DNA of 64,000 bases from positions 125,690 through 189,689 of the forward strand of contig VWZL01001295.1 of NCBI GenBank assembly GCA_013396915.1, written 5' to 3'. The stretch's first letter is position 1, and every line of letters starts with the position of its first letter. The translations under genes were made by a program, and so were the position numbers. Below, piece by piece: positions 43,959 through 56,200 of this stretch. Under the pieces are notes generated by a model. The model saw nothing but the letters and a program-made list of their open reading frames with translations, made no database searches and was not told where the DNA came from. The DNA comes from Stercorarius parasiticus. Lineage: Eukaryota > Chordata > Aves > Charadriiformes > Stercorariidae.

Positions 43959-44240
43959 ATGGCGCTGAGGGGAGCGCGGTGGGCGGCGGCCCTGGGCTTC
44001 CGCAGGGGCCTGGCCAAAGCGGCGGGCCCGCGGAGCACCCGCCAGCTGCGGGAGGCCGAGGAGGCCGCCCCGGTCTTCCAGTACGTGGGGAAGGCGGCCA
44101 AGAGGAAGGACCGCGTCTTCGTCTGGGGCTTCTGCTACTCGGGCGCCCTGGGCGTCCCCAGCTTCGTAAAGCCAGACGTGGGCTGGAAGAAGCCGCGGCG
44201 GATCCAACCCACGCCCTACCGGCTGGAAACGGAGGAGAAG
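43959..44240 (+). CDS. RCC1L: RCC1L exon 1
   Basis: 94 codons, donor GTGGGC at 44241, phase 0. It encodes the presumed mitochondrial presequence, [20 protein letters not shown] and the first propeller motif. Confidence 0.95.
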
Positions 44241-47200
44241 GTGGGCGGCTGTTTTATCCCGGCGGGCCAAGGATAGCCTGGCTTCTCACAGGGCAGTGCT
44301 CCTCCCCTGCCCCTGCCGGTTAACCTGGGCAGGTTTCTTCCCTCGGCTTTGAAACGCGTTAAGTAATCTGATTTAAAGACTTTGCTGTGATAGGTTTTTT
44401 GTATTGATGTAGTAGTATTCATCGGGATGATTTTTGGTATAACTACAGTAGCAGGCAATTTGGAATATATATGTATATACATACACATCTATATTCTCTT
44501 GTCAGAGGCATAAGAGAGTAAGAATGTGAAAAACATTTATCAGAGAAATAGGGCTTTATGTTCAGTGGCTTTCACGGCTGCTTTCACCCCGATTGAATTG
44601 GAAGCTCTTGTTGAAAACCATGTTATTCTCTTGTCTGCATGTTTCAAACATAATGCTGTGCTGTCTGATTCCACGAAGGTCAGAGCTGTTATACTGGGCT
44701 TTTGGGTGGCAAAAAGTGACTAAAATGGGGCAATGTTATTCCCCTAATATTGCTTTGTGGGTTATTTTCTTTGGTTCTGTTCTTTGAGGTTTTTTTTTAA
44801 TCTACTGCTGCTGCAGGTCAGCAAATAAGTCTTTCTGTTGTGTTTGAATGGGTCCAAAATAATGCAAAAATAAAGATGTATGCACACAAAAGCAAAACTT
44901 TATACCGTTGTGCTTATCACTGAAGGGTGTTTCTGATTGTTTTTGCAAAGACCATATGCACGATGAATTTGGGCCATGTTTGCATGTAGCTTGATGAAGG
45001 GGAAATGCTGATGAACAAATAGCGTGGGGTGAAACTTGTTTTTTCTAAGCCACATTTTATAACTGAATGGTGTGATTTTTGTTTGTTTTCCAAAGATATC
45101 CTCTGCTGCCTGCGGTTATGGATTCACACTGCTGTCCTCTACTACCACAGACATCACCAAGGTGTGGGGCATGGGGCTGAACAAGGATTCCCAGCTTGGA
45201 TTCCAGAGAAGCAGAAGAGATCGAAGTAAGGATTGAGGTGGTGTAAGGGCTTACACAAGGGGGGCACTGCAGGATACATGTGAAGTGTGAAACTTTGGGT
45301 TAGAAGGCATGAAAAAAATCCAGGAAGCTTTGATGCAGAGTGTGGGGCTACGCTTTTTTTGTTTTTAAAGAGGTCTTTTTTTGGAGCTTAGCTGTGGTTT
45401 TATGTGCTTTGTAACTGGTCAAGGTATGCATCTGTTCTATGCACTGCGCTTACATTCTTGGCTGAATGTAACTAAAATTTAAGTAACTATTAATACTGCA
45501 GAAGTGTGTTTTGGTTAAGGTGTTGCTTTGAATCTCTATAGTTTGAAAGATAATGTAGTGGACTAGTTAATAAAACGATTTTGGCAAGATGGTTTGCTCA
45601 CTTCTGTTGCCTTTGCGTCTGTAAACTAACTTTCTTTCCCACAGAGATCTTTTAATACATTGTGAAACTGTAGGGGAGTTTTTTATTTTAATATCAAATT
45701 GCATTTTGAAGGAAAAACATGTTATTCGGTCATTCAGCTATTCTGTCTGGTATACCAGGCTCTCAAAAGCGTTTAAGGTGATGATTTCTGTGCAGAACAT
45801 TGCCACTTTCCACTTAAGACATACATAACCCACAAACTTTCTTTCCTTATGAAACGTCTGTCTCTGAAAACATTCTTCCATAAATAATTGGGGAAAAACA
45901 CGTTAAAAGCATTTTTTCTCTTTATAGTGTATAATAGCATAATCCATTAGGGTATGGTGCATCTGATAAGGGCAAAAGATTAAACTTTGTGGAGAAGCAA
46001 AAGAAAATTGCAGCTACTGTACAGAATGCCGAAGTTGACAGTGGTGCTGCTGTTTTGCCTTGCTGCTAGCATACTGTATAGGTTTTCCATGCTGTGTGCG
46101 CGCAGCAAATGTGTGTGTGCTTAAACAACAGCTTCAAAACGAAGGGTCAACAGAAGTTTTTAAAGGTTTCAGCTTTTAATCTTAGTTCTGTAAGTGCTGA
46201 TGTCTCATGAGTGTCTTGTCATTTTCTTGTTTTTCATTTGACCTGCAGATTATTTTTGCAAGAGAATCCAGAAATAGGTTAAATAGTTTTGCAGTTCAAG
46301 CCCTTCTAAGTAAGGGAGCATTCAGTGTTTGGTAGGATCTGTTGAAAATGCAGTGCGGATCAGTGGGATTGCTACTGCTCCGTATTTAACTTCCCACAGA
46401 CAAATTTCCTGTTGGATGTGCTGCTTGTTACTCAGTTTTACACACCAACTTTGGTACCTGGCTAATTCTAACACTGTGTCCCTGTAGACGCTTCATTTCC
46501 AGGGGAATTTGCAACCTTCTGTCTTTTAGATGGTTGTATTTCATGGTCTAACTTCAGTTGTTTCTAAGCTAAACTACTAATATCTTACTGTCGCCCTCCT
46601 CTTAGCCAGCTTGTTGCCTCTTTTCTCCAAAATCCCTCAGATATCAGTGATGATTGCCACAGATCCCAGTAGCTTGTGTCATTCTGCCTGAAGGAACAGA
46701 GAGAGGAAAAGGTTTTTTGCTTTGTGATTTCCATGTCTCTTTAGACAGATACAAACTTTGCTGCCTTTCGGTTCCTGCTATATTGCATGGCAGGCTTCCA
46801 CCGTTTGCAAGCAGCCAGTGACGCACATCCTCGCATCAAGTAGTGTCTCACTGTAAAAGGGTATGTGCAGATTTTCTGGGGTTTTTTGATTGAAGGCAGT
46901 GAGAAGTAGTTAAAGTACTGCTACATGTGAGCAGAGTGCTGCTTTGTGTCCTCTGGGATTTGATTTCACTTGTTACAGTGGCTTTCTTTGATATCAAAGC
47001 TTTTTATCTCCCCTTAATCTTTTCCCTAGTACTGATTTATGTTTTGCTGTTCTTTTTTTTCCCCTTTTTTTCTCCCAGTTGACTGTAACTGATTACATAT
47101 TCTTCAAGTTACTAAATCTTCTTTTTCTAGTACAGCCCGTCGTTTTCTTATGTAAACGTTAGATCTCTTATCTCCTATGGAGCCACGCTAGCTAATGTTT

Positions 47201-50200
47201 CTTGCATTCCTTTTTTCTGAAAGGGCCTTTAATCTACTCTTCTTTAAATGTGAATCCCTAAGATTTTTTTGTTCACCTTTCATGCTGTCTTTTTGTGACT
47301 GCTGCTGTTGTACCTTGTTTGCTGTATCCCCAGCTGCACTGACTGCTTGGTTTGTGCTTGGTGTTAAGCTCTCTAGTAATCCAGCCTTACTCACCAAAGT
47401 GATTGAACATGTGGCTGAAAGCCTCAGTTTCTCAATTTTGGCTGCCTGAAGCCATAATAACATTGAGCTTCCAGGTATGGTAGATTTTTGATTAGGCAGT
47501 AATTATTGGCTTCAACTATCCCTGTGGCTTTTTAGCTTCTTCCTCCCTGACCCCAGCGAATCCCAGTCAACCTTTTACTTCGGTTAGTATCTTGTCTTTC
47601 TAAAATATATCTGCTTTTTTAACAAAATAGAACTGAGTGTGTATATGTACAACAGGATCGGCAAATATATGATGAATTTGCTTTGTGGAAGCTACTGACT
47701 TTTTAAATGTCTTTCTCTTCTTTAAGCTAAGGGCTATGAATATGTCTTGGAACCATCTCCAATTCCATTACCACTGGAAAAGCCGCAGCATACTCGAGTC
47801 TTGCAGGTTTCCTGTGGGAGAGCCCATTCTCTGATCTTGACAGACAGTGAAGGAGGTATTGTATCACTTGTGCTCATGACAAGGGACACCTGACTATGCT
47901 TTTATTAAAAGCTCCGAAAAAGATTGTCTTCTGTCCTTTACAGCTAGACCCCATATGGGCTGTCTGTGCTGTAAATGTGATGCAGGTAGCTGTTGGCCTT
48001 TGTGGGATTGCTCCCGGGAGGGAGAGCCCTGAGCTGATAACTGCGTTGAGTTCTGCTTGGCTCAAGCTGTAAATGTGTTGGAAGCTTTTTCACTACAAGT
48101 GTTGCAAAATATGGTTTGTTTATCTAGCCCCAGGCCTCGTGTAAGTGTAGCCTGTTTGTCTTGTTCAGACAGATGTGTTTTTGAATTCAGTTCTGGATGG
48201 CTATGCCAATACTCCTGTGTTACTTTCTCCTTGAAGCCCCAGAGTGCTACATTTGTAAAAGCAATCAATTAATAGGCCTTTACACAGAAGATCCTGTTTG
48301 TGAATTGGCGCTCCATGTTTCTGGGAATTCTCTGGTGCAGTGGCTTCAGTGCCGTGCTGAGCGATCCACTGTTGCTTATCCGTGGGTGAGCTGGTTGGTT
48401 CGTTGATTTAATGCTCCTCTGGGAGCGCTGATCTCTTTCTGAGTCTCCTTGGCAACAGCAGGATGAACTAGGCAATTACTGAAAAACAGCCAATGGGGTC
48501 CAGGTACTGCTGTTGTGCCTGCAACAATATCGCTGGGATATTGTTGACTAAAATGGATTCGGTCACTTGAATTTAAGTGGACTTGGTTTGAAGAAAGCTT
48601 ATGCCAATTTTTACAGTACTGTGTTCAACCTTTCGTACTGAGGACTGTGTGAAAATATTTAGTGTACCTGAAAAGAGGCCTTCAGGGGACTAGACAGTAA
48701 TAAAACATGCATTTTATCATTGTTTTTCAGTTTTCACCATGGGGAATAACTCTTACGGGCAATGTGGCCGGAAGGTTGTTGAAGATGAAACTTACAGGTG
48801 AGAATCCAAGGATCTTGAACTTCCTTAATGTTAAAAACCTAATTGCATGAAAACAACCCTATAGAAAAGCCTGGAGATAGGAAAAATCTGGTAGTATAAG
48901 GATGCCATTTAAGATTAAGGAGTCTGAGAATGGGCTTCTGTGCTACAGACGTCATATAAATGGCCTGGCTTTAAACCTAGGCTGGGCATGAGCACTCTTC
49001 TGACCACATTCACAAGAGACAGAAAGATGTCAGCATGTGATGGTTTTCACAGGGCAGAGTGAGAAAACCCAGCCTTCATAAATTGCTTGAGGTAATTGGT
49101 GTTAGTAGTCAGTCTTTCTCCCTTTAGCCTCTCGGAGTGCAAGTGCTATTTCTGAGGGTGTTAGAAATGCCATTTAATGATGAAAGAGGCATCCTTTTGT
49201 CGAATCTCTTTGCTGTAACTGCCTTTGAGTCTGTAATGCTTTTCCTTTTGTGTGCCACACCAAAGCATATTCTCAAAATGCTCTGTAAGATAGTAGTGAT
49301 GTAAGTGGATAGTGGGAATATGTTGAAAGTTACTGATTCCCTGGCAGGGCCTAGAAGAGATGTTGTAGAGTTGAAGAAAATAGCTGTAATTTATCTAGCT
49401 TTTTTTTGCCTTGATACTGGAAGTTAGTCGTTGGATCTTTCAGAACTCCTGTTTCTGTGAAAGAATGACATGGATGTTAACATTACGCTGCTTGTGCTCT
49501 GGGATATCTGCTTAATCTCTAGTTAAGTGTAGCGTTTATATAGGTGCTGCAGTATTATCTGGTGTCTGTGCTCATTCTAGACTAGGGAACGTGTTTGAGG
49601 ACTGCTTCCACCCCCAACTCCCATGAGAGGTTATATTTAAAAAGTGACAGTTCTTAAGCTCTTAAATAAGAGAATGCACAATTACTTTCCTTCTCTGTGC
49701 AGTAATTTTTCAGTGGAACTATGCTCCTTGAATGTATAAGAGAACCTGTGGAAGAATCTCTCTTCTTGTAATAGCAAAGTGGCTTTCAGTAAAGGCAGGT
49801 GTGCCTTCATGTTTTTTGGTTGCAGTCCTCTGAAGTCCTCTCTGTTGCCTTTTCTCTTCTCGGTGGTTGTTTGGTGGTGTCCAGTGAAAGCCATCTAATT
49901 CATCAGCTGAAGGAGTTTGACAGCAGAGTTGTCCAGGTAAGAGGATGATCTGAACTGAATTCTGAAGGTGGATTGAAAACTACACAGCTGAACTCAGAGA
50001 GTGGAACTAATTAGCACAAAGACTAGTTGAATGCCAGTAGCTAGTGGTGTATCACAGGGGTCATTACTGGATCTGATCCTGTTTAACATCTTCGCTAAAG
50101 ATCTGGATGATGGGGTAGAGTGTACCCTCAACAAGTTTACAGATGACATAAAACAGAGGAGTGGCTGATACATCCAGAGGCTGGAGGAATGGGCTGACAG

Positions 50201-53200
50201 GAACCTCATGAAGTTCAGTAAGGGGAAGGGGTGAAGTCCTGCACCTGGGGAGGAACAGCCCCAGACACCACTATATGCTGGGGGCCGACTGGCTGGGAAG
50301 CAGCTCTGCAGAAAAGGCCCTAGGGGTCCTGGTGAACGCTAGGTTGACCATGAGCCAGCAGCATGCCCTTGTTGTAGAGAAGGCAAATGGTATCCTGGGC
50401 TGCATTAGGAGGAGTGTTGCCAGCAGGTCGAAGGAGGTCACCTCACCTTCACCTACTCAGCACCGGTGAGGCCACACTTGGAATGCTGTGTTAATTTCGG
50501 GGCTCCCCAGTACAAGAGAGGCATGGACATACTGGGGAGAGGCCAATGAAGGGCCACTAATGTGATGAAGGGACTGGAGCGTCTTTCCTGTGAGGAAACG
50601 CTGAGAGAGCTGAGACTGTTTAGCCTGGAGAAGACTGAGGGGTGTGTCTTGGCAATGTGTATANGGGGTCCTGGTGAACGCTAGGTTGACCATGAGCCAG
50701 CAGCATGCCCTTGTTGTAGAGAAGGCAAATGGTATCCTGGGCTGCATTAGGAGGAGTGTTGCCAGCAGGTCGAAGGAGGTCACCTCACCTTCACCTACTC
50801 AGCACCGGTGAGGCCACACTTGGAATGCTGTGTTAATTTCGGGGCTCCCCAGTACAAGAGAGGCATGGACATACTGGGGAGAGGCCAATGAAGGGCCACT
50901 AATGTGATGAAGGGACTGGAGCGTCTTTCCTGTGAGGAAACGCTGAGAGAGCTGAGACTGTTTAGCCTGGAGAAGACTGAGGGGTGTGTCTTGGCAATGT
51001 GTATAAATACCTGAAGGGAGGATGCAAAGAGGACGGAGCAGGGCTCTTTTCAGTGCTGCCCAGTGTCAGCACAAGAGGCAGTGGGCACAAACTGGAACAC
51101 AGGAGGTTCCCTGTGAACCTCAGGAAACACTTTTTTACTGTGACTGAGCACTGACAGAGGTGGCCCAGAGAGGCTGTGGAGTCTCTCTCCTTGGATGTAT
51201 TCGAAAGCCATCTGGACATGATCCTGGACAACTGGCTGTAGGTGGCCCTCCTTGAGCTGGGGGGGGCTTGTACCAGATGACTTTCAGAGGTTCCTTCGAA
51301 ACTCAACAAGTCTGTGATTCTGTAGTGAGGGGAGGAAAAAACAAAAAAACAAAGCCAGTATGCAGATCATTCAGTTGAAGGTCTTTAAAATGACGAGGCA
51401 ATCTGCTATATGGTTGCTTATAAAAAGCACAAGGTGGCATTTTTCTCTGTTACTTCACGGAGCAGTTGCAACTGGCAATGAAGAGTCTGAACTTACTGAA
51501 GAACTTTAAGGGAATGCCAATGCAGTGTTTGCTTGCTCGACTTCTAGGGAACGCCTGCACAGCAGGGAGGTCATTCTGACACCTCATCTCTTCCTGTTCT
51601 GATTTCTTGCTCTTGTTCACTTTTGTCACTTTATATCACTTGGGAACTGTTTTATTTTGAATTTTATCTTCCCCATTTCAGAAGTGAGCTGTGAGACTGT
51701 CCACTTAGACTAGCCAGCATTTCCCTAGGGCAGGTTTCTAGGAGAGCAAGGAGGGACTGCAGAGCAGCATAAATGCCACTGAGTCTGCACGTGGCTGCAG
51801 TGTTTCCAGGCACAGGAGCAGTTTGCTAGTATGTTTGTGCCGCTGTAGCAGTGCTCTGTGGGCAAATGTTGCTCCTGTTCCACACAGCATCATAGAAAGC
51901 AAGGGTCATTCATTTAGGTCTGTGTGATGAGAGTCTGCTGGGATACATCCTAATAATGTTTTGAATTAGGCTTGTAAACTTCTGTTTGGATTTTTCATTA
52001 TTTTATTTTTTCAAGGGGGTTGAATAATTGGTACCTGTTTGTACTTTGACAGCAGTTATGTGCTTAATATTCTTGGTAGTCAATCACTTTAACTTGTGCA
52101 TTTAAATCCCTTTAATCTTTGGCTAATTTTTAGTGTCTGCTTTTGAAGATGTTGGCTTTAACTCATGCCAAGCCTGTGGCAAACGTGATTGCTAGTTCAA
52201 CATAAATGTCAATTTGAGAACAGATGTGTTCCTAGAGCGCTTACATGGCAAGGAATCAATAGCAGTTTGTAGCTGGCATTGAGAGCCACGTGGTAGCACT
52301 CTGGGAAGGGAGGTCTCTTATTTACTCTTTGCTGTTTTATTGTCTTGCTCTGCTGAATCGAGCTTTCTATTAACTAGGCTTTGGTTTAGATCTCAGAAAA
52401 AAAATCAACTGGAGCATCACTTTCCACAAAGAAAATTCTGCTGTTTTCTGTGCTGTATCATGCTGTTCTTACCCTTCCCTGTTTGATCTGGAAAGAAAGG
52501 TCAAAATCTAAGCTGGTGGGCATTGTAGAGGTTGATTGCTCAATTTGTCTGCCAGTAATGCTTCATTAAATCAGTTCTGACCATGTGACCTTTCCTGACC
52601 AGCTCTGGCTTTTTGTTTGTGTGCAGGTTGTGTGCGGGCAGGACCACAGTCTCTTTAGAACCGAGAAAGGTGTGGTCTATGCATGTGGATGGGGAGCTGA
52701 TGGACAAACAGGTAGGAACTCAGCTCAGCTTGCATTTCAGTCAGTTGATGAATGTAGCAAGCTCTCCTGATTCAGAGCTTGTGGTGTATATTTCTTGTGC
52801 ATGTGTAGACAGAAGGTGGCTGGTATGTTTCCAGCTGTGTGCGGATGTTCTCAATACTCTTGTGTAACCAAACTGAGACAAACCAGTTCATTTTTAGAGA
52901 AGCTTTAGGATGCCATGCTGTCAATCCAAGCATGCAGTCTGAGGAGGATATGTCTACTGTTTGAAGCTTGTGAGAGGCTGTGGAAGGAGCATGGGAAGGT
53001 TAGCTCCCCTGTTCTGTGCAGGCTTTGCCTTCCTGATTCTCATTTCAGGGGCTGCTTTGCTGCTTGCTTCCTCTTTTTGAACTGACAACCTTTGGCAGCT
53101 GCTGCTGTCTTAGCATGGGATCTTTGGCCAGGCCCGTGTCCTGGTGGCTCCTGCTGTCAGAGGACTTCCAGTCCTTCCTACTGTTTAGCCCTGCTGCTCC

Positions 53201-56200
53201 TGAAGCTGAGTTCTGCCCGTGGTTCTCTTGTGTGGACATACTGTAGCCTGTCTTGTTTGTCATCTACATTCTGGCCTCTTGTCCAGCCAGCTCTTTGTCA
53301 GGTAATGTGTTTGCTTCCTAGCCTTTTTTGCCACTTCACCTGCTGTTGCCTAAACTGATGGCAGTGTGCTGTCATTCCTGGCTCTCCTTGCAGAAGACAG
53401 GATGCAGCTGGTTTGTGAAACTTCACCTCTGTTGGGCTATCTGACTAGCTTGTTTACTGCTCTCTCAAACACTTCCGTCCATGCAGACAAGAGATATGAG
53501 GGCCTAGACTGTTTTCCAGTTGTCATTGTATAAAGTAGTTTTGTACTCTAGAGAGGTAGCTTGGGCTAGTAGAACCAGTGTTTGTGGATGCTTGTCCATT
53601 GAAGCAGGTAGTTAAGAGATGTGGACAGAAAGATTTATTTTATTTTGGAGGGAGAAAAATTCTTCATCATCTCTCTCTTTTTCCTTTCAGGTCTTGGACA
53701 CTATGACATCACCAGTGTCCCTACTAAGCTACGTGGTGACATTGCTGGAGTAAACATTATCCAGGTCTCTTCCTATGGGGACTGTTGTCTGGCTGTTTCA
53801 GATGAGGGAGACGTCTTTGGTTGGGGAAATTCAGAATACTTGCAGTTGGCATCTGTCACAGAAACCACACAGGTCAGTTGGCCTGGGGGTGTGTTTTTAC
53901 ATGTTTCAGTTCAGCTGCTGCGCATATTTTTAAACATTACACAATTCTCCATGCTCTGGGTTCTTTTGACAGCAGTATAAATCAATATAAGCTAACACCA
54001 CTAGCAGGCTGATTTTACCTATGCTTACACAACCAATCTGTCAGAAATGTTTGTATAGCTGTAGGGCAGTATATTTCCCAGCTATTGATAGGCAGAGGCT
54101 TGTGTCACCCCACCCCAGTTTGTTAGTCTGTTATAAAGGAACAGCACACCCCATGTTCTCCTTTCCCCATCCTATGGACTTTGCACCAAATTGAGATCCA
54201 GCTTGAGTGCTTATGCTGGTTTCAGGACAGTAGTTAGTCTTTTGGCTGGCTAATCTAGAATTTTGAGTGGTTCTGCTTTGAGCATGGTGCTGTTCCAGAT
54301 GACCCATGGAAGTCCCTTCCAATCAACCCATATGTTGGTGATTTTTTTCATGAACAACCTTAGTAGGTTTATAGCTGAATCCTAAACAAATCCCAGTGTC
54401 TCACAGATAAAATTTTTTTGGAGCAAACTTATGTAGGGCAAAAATATCGTGCTGACTTGACACTGAGCATTGTAGTACTGAGGTAATTAGGCAGATGGTC
54501 TCCTCTTACAGTTAGTTTAGGAAATGGAGTCAGGGAATTAATTAATATTCAGGCTGTTCTTGGCAGAAGGCTAAGAGCAGACAATTGCATTAGTATGGCT
54601 TCAGTAAAATATGTACCTTTTTTCCCCTCCTGATGTATCCTTAATGTAGGGCTAATTACTGAGACCCATAAGGCCTAAAGACAGTGACCAGGTGAAGTAG
54701 TGTAGTAGTTTCCTGGCTGGCTGGAAGTCAGAGGGCCTGAAATGGATGAATGTCATGTATGCCAAAGCGGGAGTTTTAGGTACAATATAGATAAAGTCCA
54801 AATCGTGGAATAGCAGAGCAGGATATTGTCTGTGAAATCCAAGGTAACAGTTTACATGTGTCAAGCCGTGTAGGTTTTTGTTGTGTTGAACTGTACCAAA
54901 TAAGAGTGATTTTCTTCGAGTGACTTTTCCCTGCTATGTTCAAAAATGCCACCGCAGACTAAATTTTAGTGATCTTGTCCGTTGTGAAAACTTGCAAATA
55001 TGCTCACCTGTTGCCTTTCCCATTGTGTCTGACTTAGAGAGCCAGGGATATAAGCAGACGTTAAGCATTCCCAGCTTTGTTGCCAGGCTTTCCAATGGGT
55101 AACTTTTTCCACTGAATTTCCTGTAGTTTTTTTAATCTTGGGATGTGCATTCATTCTGTTATTCAGGCAATAAAGGTTGTCTGAATCAGGAATTCAGTGT
55201 ATGTAAGCTCTAACCAGAATGAGAGAACAAGTTAAAAATGCATATCTAGTTTGCAGTTTACCTTGTCTCTAACAACTCTCTTGCAACATCATGCAGGTGA
55301 ATGTTCCTAGGCATTTGCCGTTCAAGATTGGGAAGATAAAGGAGGCTGCATGTGGAGGGACTGGCAATGTTGTGCTGACGGGTGAGTTCACTTTTACAAT
55401 CGTCCTCTTTAGTGCAATGCCATGCAGTAGATGGATTTAACATTGTGGAGCAAGCGTCTTGTTTACTGGAAACAAGAAAGTACTGTCTGTTACAAAGAAA
55501 GCTGGGAGACAGAGAAACCTGTGATTTCAGAATGTACTGGGGGAGTTATTTCCACTAGCTACTGTTGCTTCCAGTACATGCTGTTGTGAGTGCTTATGCA
55601 AACAAGAACAAGAGCATGGTTGCTGCGTGCAGTTCTGATCTCGTTTGCTGATCACACGGGCTATGTGTGGCCTATAATGAAGATGGATATAGGGAGGAAG
55701 TAAGGCAACACTGGAGAGAAAGAAGAGCCCTTCAGACTGAATATAAATCTGACATGTAAATAAATCTTGATAAACTAGGCTGGAAAGCAGAGAGTTCTGA
55801 GAACCGTGAAACTCTGCAGCAGGCTTCTTAGTGAATGCTGCTTTGGATTGCCTGCAGCCAGGGGAGCACAGCTTGAAAGTCGCTGAGTAAAGGAATGAGC
55901 GAGAGGATTGTGCTACTTTTATGAAGGATCATCTCAAGGAAGATGTTTATATATATATATATATATATGATGCGGTTGTTGTGATGACAAGACATTTGAG
56001 CTTCTAGCGTGAAGGAAGCAGAGGCAGCAGACGTAGCAACTTACTCTGTCTTATGCTGTCCAACTGCTGCCTTTCCCAGGCACCCAGTTTAAGGCAGAAT
56101 GCCAGGCAGAGCAACTGGCCTACTGCTGGTTTGGCCATGCTTCAAAGGAAAAAGCAGTGATAATAAAAACACTCAACCTCTGTCCCATCAGTCAGTAAGC

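Larger units (their letters stand above)
43800..44260 (+). promoter_or_regulatory. RCC1L: RCC1L CpG-island promoter
   Basis: CpG-dense, GC-rich block spanning the presumed start site, 5' UTR and first coding exon. No TATA box. It contains an NRF-1 palindrome and a YY1-type motif, described separately. Confidence 0.75.
50038..51324 (+). mobile_element. CR1 LINE in RCC1L intron 5, containing an assembly duplication
   Basis: The translation shows CR1 reverse-transcriptase C-terminal motifs ([23 protein letters not shown]), the [19 protein letters not shown] segment, [10 protein letters not shown] and the [19 protein letters not shown] tail, ending CAAGTCTGTGATTCTG. It is the longest CR1 copy here. 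Its middle 341 bp appear twice around a single N at 50664. Stops and frameshifts make it inactive. Confidence 0.93.

Noticed and set aside
50323..51005. True tandem duplication of a CR1 segment
   Set aside because: The copies abut the N exactly on both sides and show no divergence by eye, which fits an assembly artefact better.
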